The translations under genes and the position numbers were made by a program. A DNA stretch of 64,000 nucleotides. Source: Arthrobacter antibioticus. GTDB taxonomy: Bacteria > Actinomycetota > Actinomycetes > Actinomycetales > Micrococcaceae. This document shows positions 23,945 through 33,028 of this stretch, one piece after another. Positions within the stretch are counted from its first letter, which is position 1. Every line of letters starts with the position of its first letter. The DNA lies in NCBI RefSeq assembly GCF_030063205.1, contig NZ_JASISQ010000001.1, positions 361,152-425,151 on the forward strand, written 5' to 3'. Under the pieces are notes generated by a model that saw nothing but the letters and a program-made list of their open reading frames with translations, had not been told where the DNA came from and did not search any database.

Positions 23945-26626
23945 TTACGGCCGCTCTTTAACAGCGTTGCTCACGGCGGCCAGGGCCGCACCAATGGCGT
24001 TGACGTCGGAGCCACCGCCTTGGGCCATATCAGGCTTACCACCGCCGCCTCCCCCGAGGATACCCGAGGCCAACTTCACGAGGTTCCCGGCCTTCACGCC
24101 GTTCTGACGCGCCCCTTCATTAGTCACTATCAAGATGATCGGGCGCCCGTTGCTTGCACCGGCAACAGCTACTGCGGACGCAGCTGAGCCAAGACGGTCG
24201 CGTAGATCAAGAGCCAGTGCGCGCAGGTCGTCAGCGCTGTTGACATCGCCAGCATCATGGCCAATGAAGCGAACTCCGTTGGCGTCTACGGCCGTTCCAA
24301 CAAGGTTGGCTGCTGCTGCGCTGAGTTGTTCCTTGCGTAGGCGGTCAAGTTCCTTTTCGGCCGTTTTGAGCTTGGCCAGCGTTGCCGCTACCCGGTCTTG
24401 GAGAAGGTTTGCCGGCACTTTGAGCATGTCGGTGAGTTCAGCGACAAGGGTCCGTTCTGCGGCGAGGTGACGGAACGCGTCCAAACCAACAAAAGCTTCA
24501 ACACGCCGGTTCCCGGAACCTACGGATTGCTCACCAAGCAAAGTGAGGGAACCAATCCGGGATGTGGTGTCCACGTGGGTGCCGCCACAAAGCTCGCGTG
24601 ACCAGGCGCCGTCGATCTCCACCACACGAACCTGGGAGCCGTAGTTTTCGCCAAAGAGGGCCATCGCACCGAGCTCTTTCGCGGCGTCAAGATCCATAAC
24701 TTTGGTTTCAACCGTGAAATTATTGCGAATAGCGATATTCGCTACTTCTTCAATTTCCGAGCGTGTGGCCGTACTCAGACCTTCACCCCAGGCGAAATCG
24801 AAGCGCAGGTAGCCGGCCTTGTTGAAGGAACCACGCTGCAGCGCTTCCGGGCCTAGAATTTGGTGCAGGGCCGCGTGCACAATATGTGTCCCAGTGTGGG
24901 CCTGTTCACCTGCACGACGCCGTTCACGGTCCACGGCGGCCTGAACCAGTGCATCCGCTGGCAGTTCTCCTTCACGGACAATCGCCCTGTGTACACTCAG
25001 TCCCTTGATTGGCCGCTGCACGTCAAGAACTTCAACAACAAACCCATCCCCGGTGATCAGCCCAGTGTCAGCGGCTTGACCGCCAGCCTCAGCATAAAAA
25101 GGTGTTGCATCAAGGACAAGGGAGATCTCTTCCCCCGTTGAGGCATGCTGGACGGCGGCACCATTGGAGAGGATTGAGCGAACCCGGCCTTCCCCGACGA
25201 GCTCGGTGTAGCCGGTGAAGACTGTCTCCCCTTGTGCCAGCACATCGTGAAAAACGGAAAGGTCTGCGTGGCCGCTCTTCTTTGCCTTGGCATCCTTTTG
25301 AGCACGTTGACGCTGCTCAAGCATGAGCTTGCGGAAACCCGGCTCATCAACTTCAAGCCCAGCCTCTGCAGCCATTTCAAGGGTCAAGTCAATCGGGAAG
25401 CCGTAAGTGTCATGCAAGGCAAAGGCTTCGCCTCCGGAGAGCGGAGTATTTGCTGCCTTGGATTCTTTGACGGACTCTTCTAGGCGAGCCGTGCCACTTG
25501 CAATGGTGCGTAAGAAGGAGCGCTCCTCGGCATAAGCTATGCGTGCGATCCTGGCAAAGTCGGTTTCAACTTCGGGGTAGGCGCCCTTCATGGCGTCACG
25601 CGAGACAGGCAGCAGTTCAGGTAGGACAGCGCTCTCCACGCCCAGCAAACGCATGGAGCGCACTGCTCTGCGAATCAGACGGCGCAGGACATAGCCCCGG
25701 CCCTCATTGGAAGGGGAAACACCATCGGAAATCAGCATCAGTGAGGAGCGGATATGGTCAGCAACAACGCGCAGACGGACATCGTCAGTGTGATGCGGAT
25801 CCTTTGGATCCTCAGTAGAAGTGTAATTTTTTCCGGCTAGCTCGGCAGCCTTGTCCAAGACGGGACGGACCTGATCCGTCTCGTACATGTTCTGTACATT
25901 CTGGAGAATCATGGCTAGGCGTTCAAGCCCTAAACCGGTGTCAATGTTCTTCTTAGGCAAGTCACCGAGGATCTCAAAATCATCTTTGCCTGTGCCCTCA
26001 CCGCGCTGGTACTGCATGAACACCAGGTTCCAGATTTCGATGTAACGGGTGTCATCAGCCTCAGGGCCACCGTCTATCCCATACTCCGGGCCACGGTCAT
26101 AGAAAATTTCAGAGCAGGGTCCGGCCGGACCAGGCTGACCAGTGGACCAATAGTTATCAGCCTTCCCCATTTTTTGGATGCGGGCTGCCGGAACACCAAT
26201 CTTGTCACGCCAGATTTCCAATGCTTCCTCGTCATCAAGGTAAACAGTGACCCATAGTTTCTCTGCCGGCAGGCCATAGCCTCCGTCTTCTAACGGTGTG
26301 GTCAGCAGCTCCCACGCATAGCTGATGGCGCCTTCTTTGAAGTAGTCACCAAAGGAGAAATTTCCGCACATTTGAAAGAAAGTGCCGTGGCGGACAGTCT
26401 TGCCTACCTCTTCAATATCGCCAGTACGAATGCACTTCTGCACGCTTGTTGCCCTGGCAAAAGGTGGAACTTCCCGGGCTGTCAGATACGGAATGAAAGG
26501 GACCATTCCTGCCACAGTAAACAGAAGTGACGGGTCGGAGGACACCAGAGAAGCCGAGGGCACGGGGGTGTGGGACTTGCTGGTAAAAAAATCTACCCAG
26601 CGGCGTGCAATATCGTGCGATTTCAT
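23945..26626 (-). CDS. alaS: Alanyl-tRNA synthetase
   Basis: Charges tRNA-Ala and edits mischarged Ser and Gly. All parts are present in 893 residues: the class II catalytic core (FTVAGMVPFIPYL, then RAVRSMRLLG), the editing domain with the zinc-binding HTGTHIVHAALH and CGGTHVDTTSRIG, and a C-terminal oligomerisation and C-Ala region rich in Gly near the end (SGILGGGGGGKPDMAQGGG). It starts 183 bases after the next gene, and I see no T-box in that gap. Confidence 0.98.
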   Translation of the reverse strand: MKSHDIARRWVDFFTSKSHTPVPSASLVSSDPSLLFTVAGMVPFIPYLTAREVPPFARATSVQKCIRTGDIEEVGKTVRHGTFFQMCGNFSFGDYFKEGAISYAWELLTTPLEDGGYGLPAEKLWVTVYLDDEEALEIWRDKIGVPAARIQKMGKADNYWSTGQPGPAGPCSEIFYDRGPEYGIDGGPEADDTRYIEIWNLVFMQYQRGEGTGKDDFEILGDLPKKNIDTGLGLERLAMILQNVQNMYETDQVRPVLDKAAELAGKNYTSTEDPKDPHHTDDVRLRVVADHIRSSLMLISDGVSPSNEGRGYVLRRLIRRAVRSMRLLGVESAVLPELLPVSRDAMKGAYPEVETDFARIARIAYAEERSFLRTIASGTARLEESVKESKAANTPLSGGEAFALHDTYGFPIDLTLEMAAEAGLEVDEPGFRKLMLEQRQRAQKDAKAKKSGHADLSVFHDVLAQGETVFTGYTELVGEGRVRSILSNGAAVQHASTGEEISLVLDATPFYAEAGGQAADTGLITGDGFVVEVLDVQRPIKGLSVHRAIVREGELPADALVQAAVDRERRRAGEQAHTGTHIVHAALHQILGPEALQRGSFNKAGYLRFDFAWGEGLSTATRSEIEEVANIAIRNNFTVETKVMDLDAAKELGAMALFGENYGSQVRVVEIDGAWSRELCGGTHVDTTSRIGSLTLLGEQSVGSGNRRVEAFVGLDAFRHLAAERTLVAELTDMLKVPANLLQDRVAATLAKLKTAEKELDRLRKEQLSAAAANLVGTAVDANGVRFIGHDAGDVNSADDLRALALDLRDRLGSAASAVAVAGASNGRPIILIVTNEGARQNGVKAGNLVKLASGILGGGGGGKPDMAQGGGSDVNAIGAALAAVSNAVKERP

Positions 26627-26809
26627 TAGCCTGGTGGCTCCTTCAATAGTTCTGGAGTTCTAGAGTTCAGGCACCCTAGAGTTGTTTGCTTTAGTCCCCT
26701 GTTGCCTTGAAGTTCGGGCGAGGGTGCACCGACGCCGTACAGGGTGAGAACTTGCTGCGTATTGGCCACTGCGCTTCACTCTGAGACTCTTCACGACCGA
26801 TAAATTTGG

Positions 26810-27043
26810 TCAGTGGCGTGCGGTTTTCGGTGCCTGGTCCATACCCAGGGCCACCCGTAAATCAGTTTCTCGTTCATCCATGTTCTCACGCATCGCCTCA
26901 GCAAAGTCATGAACGGCATCGCTCATGCGCCCTACAGCGCGGTTGAGGCCTTCAGGGCCGATGACCCCTTGTGCGGCAGCAATTTTACGGGCGGCAATGA
27001 CACCAATCGTGATGCCGACGCCAAGCCAAAAGATCTTTTTCAT
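26810..27043 (-). CDS. Small membrane-associated protein (DUF6167-like)
   Basis: A 77-residue protein with an N-terminal hydrophobic segment (about 3-20, IFWLGVGITIGVIAARK) followed by a helical hydrophilic region (MSDAVHDFAEAMRENMDERE). Its place between alaS and a DUF948 gene matches the DUF6167 proteins of actinobacteria, so I assign it by context and shape. An AAAGGA Shine-Dalgarno is nine bases before the ATG. Function unknown. Confidence 0.75.
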   Translation of the reverse strand: MKKIFWLGVGITIGVIAARKIAAAQGVIGPEGLNRAVGRMSDAVHDFAEAMRENMDERETDLRVALGMDQAPKTARH

Positions 27044-27069
27044 CAGTTTTCGTCCTTTAGTGGCTTCTT

Positions 27070-27444
27070 TTAGCGGCTGCGCCTGGCGCGGGTGGGCTTC
27101 TTGCGGCTGTCGAAGGCCTGGCGCACACCATAGGAGAACGCCGCAACCTTGATTAGCGGTGAGCCGATGGTCGCTGCGACCAAGGCTGACAGAGCTGAGA
27201 TGTTAGCAGTGGCATCGGAGACGTTGTTTGAGATCCCATCTACCTTGCCCAATTGTGTATTGGTCGTAACGACAGTGGCCGTGACTTCGTCAATGAGCGG
27301 CGTGGTGCCGTCTCCAATTTGCTTGATGGTGGTGCGAATTTCATCGAACACTTTGCCGAGCTTGTAGATGGGCACAGCCAACAAGGCCACCAAGACGGCG
27401 AAGACCCCTGCCGCAATCAATCCTGCAATGTCGCCACCACTCAT
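27070..27444 (-). CDS. DUF948 domain protein
   Basis: A 124-residue protein anchored by an N-terminal transmembrane helix (about 5-27, DIAGLIAAGVFAVLVALLAV). The rest is helical and Thr/Ser/Asn-rich with the pattern of a DUF948 coiled coil (VDGISNNVSDATANIS), ending in a strongly basic tail (SRKKPTRARRSR). It is 26 bases before the DUF6167-like gene, and both precede alaS. These pairs are common in actinobacteria; their role is unknown, possibly at the cell envelope. Confidence 0.85.
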   Translation of the reverse strand: MSGGDIAGLIAAGVFAVLVALLAVPIYKLGKVFDEIRTTIKQIGDGTTPLIDEVTATVVTTNTQLGKVDGISNNVSDATANISALSALVAATIGSPLIKVAAFSYGVRQAFDSRKKPTRARRSR

Positions 27445-27496
27445 GTGCGTGCCGCCTCAATTCCTTACTCGTTGGCTGTTCGCCGTCATTCGGCGC

Positions 27497-27524
27497 CTAT
27501 TACATGGCCAGCTATTACATGGCC
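27497..27524. repeat. 15-bp period duplication upstream of the DUF948 gene
   Basis: CTATTACATGGCC is present at 27497-27509 and 27512-27524, a duplication with a 15-base period in noncoding sequence. Confidence 0.85.
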
Positions 27525-27729
27525 CGCTTACGCATGCCATCAACCTGGTGATTCGTTTCTAATGATCTGTCTCTAAGTGCAGCCTCAGTGCCTGTGGCAA
27601 CGTCTTTCCAAAATACCCTAGTCCAAAAGGCTCGAGGCTTGGGTGACAAAAGGGCTTTGCGGGCCAATTTACTAGTAAAAAACCTGTTCTAGGAGACAAT
27701 TCTTGGTGCATAGATAAGGTTTTGCTAAC

Positions 27730-27763
27730 AAAACAGCCCGCGGCAGGTGCCGCGGGCTGTTTT
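27730..27763 (-). terminator. rpsD: Terminator after rpsD
   Basis: AAAACAGCCCGCGGCA and its exact complement form a stem of 16 bp with a 2-base loop, flanked by A/T runs on both sides, so it can act in either direction. It lies 48 bases past the rpsD stop and isolates rpsD from the next operon. Confidence 0.92.
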
Positions 27764-27811
27764 GTGTTTCAAACTGCGAGTAGTTCGAACTCTACTTCGC
27801 GCCAAATGAAT

Positions 27812-28438
27812 TTAGCGTGAGTAGAATTCCACAACCAGCTGCTCTTCACAGGTTACGGGAACTTCAACACGCTTGGGACGGCGAACCAGGCGAGCCTGCA
27901 GGCTCTCCAGTTTTACGTCCAAGTATGCCGGGACGGCGGGGAGCACGTCGCGGTGGGCGCCGGCTGCAGCAAGCTGCAACGGTGTCATGGTCTGGCTGCG
28001 CGGGTGCACGTGGATCAGCTGACCCTCTGCAACGCGGAACGAGGGACGGTCCACGCGGGCGCCGTCAACCATGATGTGGCGGTGCACAACCAACTGGCGT
28101 GCCTGAGCGGTGGTGCGGGCGAAGCCTGCACGCAGGACCAAGGCGTCCAAACGGCATTCCAAGATTTCAACCAGGTTTTCACCGGTCATGCCCTTGGTGT
28201 GCTTGGCTTCTTCGAAGGCACGTGTCATCTGTGCTTCGCGGATGCCGTACTGGGCACGCAGACGCTGCTTTTCGCGCAACCGTACTGCGTAGTCGCTGTC
28301 CTGCTTCTTGCGGGCACGTCCATGCTCACCGGGGCCGTACGGACGGCGCTCCAGGTATTTGGCGGCCTTGGGAGTCAGGGCAATGCCGAGGGACCGCGAA
28401 AGGCGGGCCTGCCGGCGGGCACGTGTGTTGTTAGCCAC
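27812..28438 (-). CDS. rpsD: 30S ribosomal protein S4
   Basis: Binds 16S rRNA early in assembly of the small subunit. From the GTG at 28438, preceded by GGAAGGAC, it has 208 residues, the normal length. An N-terminal extension to 28483 is in frame but not conserved. The N-terminus NTRARRQARLSRSLGIALT and the S4 RNA-binding domain (RLDALVLRAGFARTTAQARQ) are clear. There are no zinc-binding cysteines at the N-terminus, so this is the C-minus form. It is a lone gene outside the alpha operon, as in related actinobacteria. Confidence 0.97.
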   Translation of the reverse strand: MANNTRARRQARLSRSLGIALTPKAAKYLERRPYGPGEHGRARKKQDSDYAVRLREKQRLRAQYGIREAQMTRAFEEAKHTKGMTGENLVEILECRLDALVLRAGFARTTAQARQLVVHRHIMVDGARVDRPSFRVAEGQLIHVHPRSQTMTPLQLAAAGAHRDVLPAVPAYLDVKLESLQARLVRRPKRVEVPVTCEEQLVVEFYSR

Positions 28439-28676
28439 TTGTGTCCTTCCAATATTTGCAATAAGTAGTGTCCTGGCCTCCATTATGGAGAGCTGGGGCT
28501 ATTGCCGCCTTTTCGCTACAGCACCTGGGCATGACCATCCGCGGGTAAATCGGGCGGCTTGTGGGCCACTCGGAAGTTCGCGGTGTTGGGCATGGAGCCA
28601 AGGCTTGCCAGTGCGCCATCAACTCTACCACCTACGCTGTGGCCTTCGCGACGCAGGTATTGACACCGGTGGCGGC

Positions 28677-30206
28677 CTACTTCGGCTCGCCTTTACTCTC
28701 AGATTTACTAGCCGGGGACGGACTTTTTCCGCGAATTATTTCACGCAGGCGAGCCACCCGTGGGCCTAGATCCCGTTCATGCCCATTGGCGGTGGGTAAG
28801 TAGTAGTCGCGCGAGATCAGATCATCTGGTGGATATTGCTGTGTGGCTATGGCGTGCGGGGAGTCGTGCGAGTAGATGTAGCCCTTGCCGTGACCTAGCC
28901 CCTTCGAACCGGCATAGTGGGCATCCCGAAGGGCAGCCGGAACCATTGTGCCCTTGCCAGCGCGGACATCTGCCACGGCGGCATTGATGCTGTTGTAGGA
29001 AGCGTTTGACTTCGGCGCCGTAGCCACGTGAACTACTGCCTGGGCCAAGATGATCCGCGCCTCCGGCATGCCTATCAGCGTGACGGCCTGGGCCGCAGCC
29101 ACGGCTGTTTGAAGGGCAGTTGGATCAGCCATGCCCACATCTTCTGAGGCTGAAATCATGATGCGTCGGCTGATGAAACGGGGGTCCTCCCCCGCCTCCA
29201 GCATGCGGGCCAGATAATGCAGCGCCGCATCCACATCAGAACCGCGCACCGACTTAATGAAAGCGCTGATGATGTCGTAATGCTGATCCCCCGCCCTGTC
29301 ATAACGCACAGCGGCGGCGTCAATGGCACGTTCGGCAACAGCTAAGTCAATAACCACCGCATTCTCCACCACCCCGTTCTGGGCATCCGCATGATTGGGC
29401 GGGTCATTGGGCGTAAGTGTGGCGTCACCGTAACCGGCCCGGGCGCCTTCACACTCAGAAAGGGCCACACCGGCGGCCGCCTCCAATGTGGTCAGGGCAC
29501 GGCGGGCATCACCGCTTGCCAGACGCACAAGGTGATCCATGGCATCATCTGTGACGGTGAGCAACCCATCCAATCCGCGCTGGTCGGTGATAGCGCGTTC
29601 AAGGAGGTCTTGGATATCTGCATTGGTCAGTGGCTTGAGCGTGAGCAGAATTGAACGCGAGAGTAGCGGGGCAACAACAGAGAATGATGGATTCTCTGTT
29701 GTTGCCGCTATCAGCACCACCCAACGGTTCTCCACCCCAGGTAGCAGCGCATCCTGTTGAGCCTTGTTGAATCGGTGGATCTCATCCAGAAACAAGACTG
29801 TGGTGCGACCGTGCAAGTCTCTGTCCGTCAGCGCCTGATCCATCACCCTGCGAACATCTTTAACACCGGCAGTAATGGCCGAAAGTTCCACAAACTTCCG
29901 TCCCGGGCCACGGGCAATCACGTGGGCAAGAGTGGTTTTCCCTGTTCCAGGGGGTCCCCACAGCATGACGGAGGCAGGCCCGGCCGCTCCCCCGGCGGCC
30001 CCGCCTGCCGCTAACATTTGCAATGGCGAACCGGCACCAAGAAGATGTTGCTGGCCCACCACTTCCGCAAGGCTTCGCGGACGCATACGCACTGCCAGCG
30101 GACTGCGAGGGCGCGAGGACGCATCCTCCCGACCTCCCCCAAAGGCGAGGGTGCCGGCGTCGTCCGCTTCATCGCCATCGAAGGCGCTGCTAAAAAGGTC
30201 ACTCAC
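28677..30206 (-). CDS. rarA: Replication-associated recombination protein A (RarA/MgsA), AAA ATPase
   Basis: ATPase of the clamp-loader family that acts at stalled replication forks. The 509-residue protein has Walker A GPPGTGKT (84-91), Walker [16 protein letters not shown], sensor 1 [11 protein letters not shown] and the C-terminal tetramerisation domain ([34 protein letters not shown]). It carries two insertions: a Gly/Ala-rich stretch just before Walker A and a polar segment of about 35 residues near 255-290. It is divergent from the release-factor-like gene with only 32 bases between them. Confidence 0.95.
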   Translation of the reverse strand: MSDLFSSAFDGDEADDAGTLAFGGGREDASSRPRSPLAVRMRPRSLAEVVGQQHLLGAGSPLQMLAAGGAAGGAAGPASVMLWGPPGTGKTTLAHVIARGPGRKFVELSAITAGVKDVRRVMDQALTDRDLHGRTTVLFLDEIHRFNKAQQDALLPGVENRWVVLIAATTENPSFSVVAPLLSRSILLTLKPLTNADIQDLLERAITDQRGLDGLLTVTDDAMDHLVRLASGDARRALTTLEAAAGVALSECEGARAGYGDATLTPNDPPNHADAQNGVVENAVVIDLAVAERAIDAAAVRYDRAGDQHYDIISAFIKSVRGSDVDAALHYLARMLEAGEDPRFISRRIMISASEDVGMADPTALQTAVAAAQAVTLIGMPEARIILAQAVVHVATAPKSNASYNSINAAVADVRAGKGTMVPAALRDAHYAGSKGLGHGKGYIYSHDSPHAIATQQYPPDDLISRDYYLPTANGHERDLGPRVARLREIIRGKSPSPASKSESKGEPK

Positions 30207-30238
30207 CCCTCTAGGCTAGCGCGCGGTAGTCTGGCATC

Positions 30239-30871
30239 GTGAACACCGCTCGCCGTATGGCCTTTGTCCCCGCAGACCGCCTCACCGGATGGGTAGAGCG
30301 TTTTGCCGCCGCCCATCAGGGCATCGACGTCACCGAAGACACGGACGACGGCGTGAGGTTGCGTTTGCATGATGGCTCGGTAGCGCTGCTGGCACCTCCG
30401 TGGCCCGACGATGGCAGACCGGGGCGAGGCACTGATTTGTTAGCACGGCTGGCGTCCGTGGGCGTCCAGGAACGCAGGCTGGGCCTGGTCCTTATCCGAC
30501 GTGGCGGTTACGCCGTGGGAGTTGCCGTGGCCGGGAAACTCGTGGTTCACAAGGTTGGAACCGTTTCCTCCCGCTCCCGTGGCGCAGACCAGGCGTGGGC
30601 GATTACCCAGCGCACCGCGCAGGAAGCCGCAAAGATTTTCAGTGGAGAGAATTTTGAGTATATGGGCCCCGGAGGTGACAAGGCGCTGGTGGAGGCTGTT
30701 CTGGCCTCGCCGCTACTGCGTAGCCATAGGAACCGACCTCAGTTAGGGGCCCTTGCCGTGGCGGATCCTAATATGGCCGTACTTCAGCGGGCGGCAGTTG
30801 ATTTCTGTGCCATCCGGGTTCAGATCACTGAGTATCAGAGCACCGAACATCAGAGCCCCGCCACGCGCTAA
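30239..30871 (+). CDS. acVLRF1-like peptidyl-tRNA hydrolase / release factor homologue
   Basis: A 210-residue protein that matches, in my reading, the actinobacterial Vms1-like release factor family (acVLRF1), a relative of eRF1 and of the ribosome-rescue protein Vms1. Supporting stretches are GLVLIRRGGYAVGVAVAGK (about 80-98) and the C-terminal GGDKALVEAVLASPLL. The catalytic loop expected between them, rich in Gly-Gly with a Gln pair, reads SSRSRGADQAWAITQRT, which keeps one Gln but not the rest. The end has a 15-bp duplication (TEYQSTEHQS). Start GTG at 30239; an ATG at 30257 is possible. I cannot exclude a different family. Confidence 0.6.
   Translation: MNTARRMAFVPADRLTGWVERFAAAHQGIDVTEDTDDGVRLRLHDGSVALLAPPWPDDGRPGRGTDLLARLASVGVQERRLGLVLIRRGGYAVGVAVAGKLVVHKVGTVSSRSRGADQAWAITQRTAQEAAKIFSGENFEYMGPGGDKALVEAVLASPLLRSHRNRPQLGALAVADPNMAVLQRAAVDFCAIRVQITEYQSTEHQSPATR
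30827..30856. repeat. 15-bp duplication at the 3' end of the acVLRF1-like gene
   Basis: Two 15-bp units, imperfect at three to four positions, encode TEYQS and TEHQS near the C-terminus. Confidence 0.7.
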
Positions 30872-30915
30872 CGAACTGCACCACTGCGCAGCAGTCACCT
30901 GACGCCAACACAAAA

Positions 30916-30944
30916 AAGATGCTGCCCATCGGGGCAGCATCTTT
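30916..30944. terminator. Bidirectional terminator between acVLRF1-like gene and aspS
   Basis: AAAGATGCTGCCC pairs with GGGCAGCATCTTT around a three-base loop, with A-rich and T-rich flanks, so it can end both convergent transcripts. Confidence 0.9.
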
Positions 30945-30988
30945 CTTTGGGCCTAGATTAATGGGCCTGGATTATGTGCCGCAAGCGC

Positions 30989-32794
30989 TTAGGACTCCGG
31001 CTTTGAACTCAGGTTTTGGACTCCGGCTTCGGCCTTGGCTTCGGCCTTGAAGTCCACTCCGGCTTCCTTGCGCTGCTGAGCCGTGATGGGGGCAGGGGCA
31101 GCCGTCAGTGGGTCATAGCCGCCACCGGACTTTGGGAATGCGATGACGTCGCGGATGGAATCCACTCCGGCCAGCAAGGACACGGCACGGTCCCAGCCAA
31201 TGGCAATTCCACCATGGGGAGGGGCCCCAAACTTGAAGCCTTCAAGTAGGAAGCCGAACTTCTCCTGCGCTTCCTCGTGGCTCAAGCCCATGACTTCAAA
31301 GACTCGTTCCTGGACTTCGCGGCGGTGAATACGGATGGAGCCGCCACCAATTTCGTTGCCGTTGCACACAATGTCGTAGGCAAAGGCGAGGGCAGATTCC
31401 GGATCCGTATCAAAAGTGTCCATGAACTCCGGTTTGGGTGAGGTGAACGCGTGGTGGACAGCTGTCCACTTACCTGCCCCAACAGCCACGTCCCCTGAGG
31501 CAACGGCCTCTGAGGCGGGCTCAAACATGGGGGCGTCCACGATCCAGACGAACGCCCAGTCGGCCGGGTTGATCAGGCCGGTTCGGTGGCCGATCTCAAC
31601 ACGGGCGGCACCTAGCAGTGCCCGGGAGGGGGAAACCTCACCGGCTGCGAAGAAGATGCAGTCACCGGGCTTGGCGCCCACGGCGTCGGCCAGACCGGCA
31701 CGTTCTGTATCCGTTAGATTCTTGGCAACCGGACCAGTCAGCTCACCCTCTTCCTTGAACAAGACGTAGGCCAGGCCCTTGGCACCGCGCTGCTTGGCCC
31801 ATTCCTGCCATGCATCGAGCTGACGGCGCGGCTGTGTGGCCCCACCTGGCATGACAACGGCGCCAACGTAGGGAGCCTTGAAGACCCCAAATTCGGTGTC
31901 CTTGAAGAACTCGGTCAGATCGGTCAGTTCCAAACCAAAACGCAGGTCTGGCTTGTCCGAACCGAAGCGGGCCATCGCGTCCCGGTAGGTCATCCGCTGG
32001 ATCGGCAGCGGGATCTGCACATCGATCAGCTTCCACAGTGCCGAAACAATCTTTTCGCCCAAGGCAATGATGTCATCCTGGTCAACGAAGCTGGCTTCAA
32101 TGTCCAACTGTGTGAACTCCGGCTGACGGTCAGCACGGAAGTCCTCATCACGGTAGCAGCGGGCGATCTGGTAGTACTTTTCAAACCCACCTACCTGCAG
32201 AAGCTGCTTGAACAGCTGCGGTGACTGCGGCAATGCATACCAGGAGCCTGGCGCCAGACGGGCAGGCACCACGAAGTCGCGAGCACCCTCAGGGGTGGAA
32301 CGGGTCAGCGTCGGGGTCTCAATTTCGGTATAACCCTGTTCGTGCAGCAACTCGCGGGCCACACGGTTGGCTTCCGAACGCAGACGCAGGTTCCGCTGCA
32401 TACCCGGACGGCGCAGATCAAGGTAGCGGTGCTTGAGGCGTGCTTCCTCGCCCACTTCAACATGCTCGTCAATCTGGAAAGGAAGGGGAGCAGCTTCGTT
32501 CAGTACAACGACCGTATCCGCCATCACTTCGATCTCACCGGTGTCTAAACCGGCGTTTTCATTACCTTCAGGACGCCGCGCAACGGTGCCGGTAATTTGG
32601 AGCACGTATTCATTGCGCAGAGAATGAAAAACTTCTTCTTCGCGAACCACAATCTGCGCGAAGCCAGAGGCGTCTCGCAGGTCAAGGAAGGCTACTCCAC
32701 CATGATCTCGACGGCGGGCAACCCAGCCCGAGAGAGTTACAGTCTGTCCAATATGCTCGGCCCGCAGGGAGCCCAGGTCATGTGTGCGCAGCAC
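30989..32794 (-). CDS. aspS: Aspartyl-tRNA synthetase
   Basis: Charges tRNA with aspartate. From the GTG at 32794, after AAAGGA, it has 601 residues and begins [13 protein letters not shown], as in other actinobacteria; the longer frame to 33007 crosses intergenic sequence. The OB-fold reads [18 protein letters not shown], with His at 31. In proteobacterial AspRS a Leu at this position goes with strict tRNA-Asp charging and His with relaxed charging, so this enzyme is probably non-discriminating and also charges tRNA-Asn. The catalytic motifs include [16 protein letters not shown] and GGIAIGWDR. It ends in an acidic/basic Ala-rich tail. Confidence 0.96.
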   Translation of the reverse strand: MLRTHDLGSLRAEHIGQTVTLSGWVARRRDHGGVAFLDLRDASGFAQIVVREEEVFHSLRNEYVLQITGTVARRPEGNENAGLDTGEIEVMADTVVVLNEAAPLPFQIDEHVEVGEEARLKHRYLDLRRPGMQRNLRLRSEANRVARELLHEQGYTEIETPTLTRSTPEGARDFVVPARLAPGSWYALPQSPQLFKQLLQVGGFEKYYQIARCYRDEDFRADRQPEFTQLDIEASFVDQDDIIALGEKIVSALWKLIDVQIPLPIQRMTYRDAMARFGSDKPDLRFGLELTDLTEFFKDTEFGVFKAPYVGAVVMPGGATQPRRQLDAWQEWAKQRGAKGLAYVLFKEEGELTGPVAKNLTDTERAGLADAVGAKPGDCIFFAAGEVSPSRALLGAARVEIGHRTGLINPADWAFVWIVDAPMFEPASEAVASGDVAVGAGKWTAVHHAFTSPKPEFMDTFDTDPESALAFAYDIVCNGNEIGGGSIRIHRREVQERVFEVMGLSHEEAQEKFGFLLEGFKFGAPPHGGIAIGWDRAVSLLAGVDSIRDVIAFPKSGGGYDPLTAAPAPITAQQRKEAGVDFKAEAKAEAGVQNLSSKPES

Positions 32795-32950
32795 AACAGT
32801 CCTTTCAATGGTGATGTAAGGCCCTACGTTGCGGGGCCAGATAAGGGAGTTGCCATCAAGTTTAGCGTTGATCAAGCATGGTCCGGTCACGGGCTGAACT
32901 AGCTCCGCGGCGGGTTGGCACCCAGTGACCCGTCCACCCCCTGGTTGAGG

Positions 32951-33001
32951 TTGGAGATGATGACACCCCGGAGGGAATGACGGGGGTGTCATCATCTCCA
33001 A
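32951..33001. repeat. Perfect 19-bp inverted repeat between hisS and aspS
   Basis: TTGGAGATGATGACACCCC and its complement flank a 13-base loop. There is no uridine run, but it stands between the stop of hisS and the start of aspS and may serve as a terminator or attenuator of the hisS transcript. Confidence 0.8.
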
Positions 33002-33028
33002 CTTCAACGCGATTTCAGGCTCAAAGCG

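Larger units (their letters stand above)
27445..27811. other. Intergenic region between DUF948 gene and rpsD
   Basis: This 367-base gap has no supported gene. It holds a short tandem duplication (27497-27524) and, near rpsD, a strong terminator (27730-27763). The middle, with several AT-rich stretches, is the likely place for the promoter of the DUF948-alaS group, but I cannot define the -10 and -35 boxes. Confidence 0.7.

Noticed and set aside
26627-26809. T-box leader before alaS
   Set aside because: No T-box sequence (TGGNACC type) and no specifier-like hairpin with terminator; T-boxes for alaS are not expected in actinobacteria.
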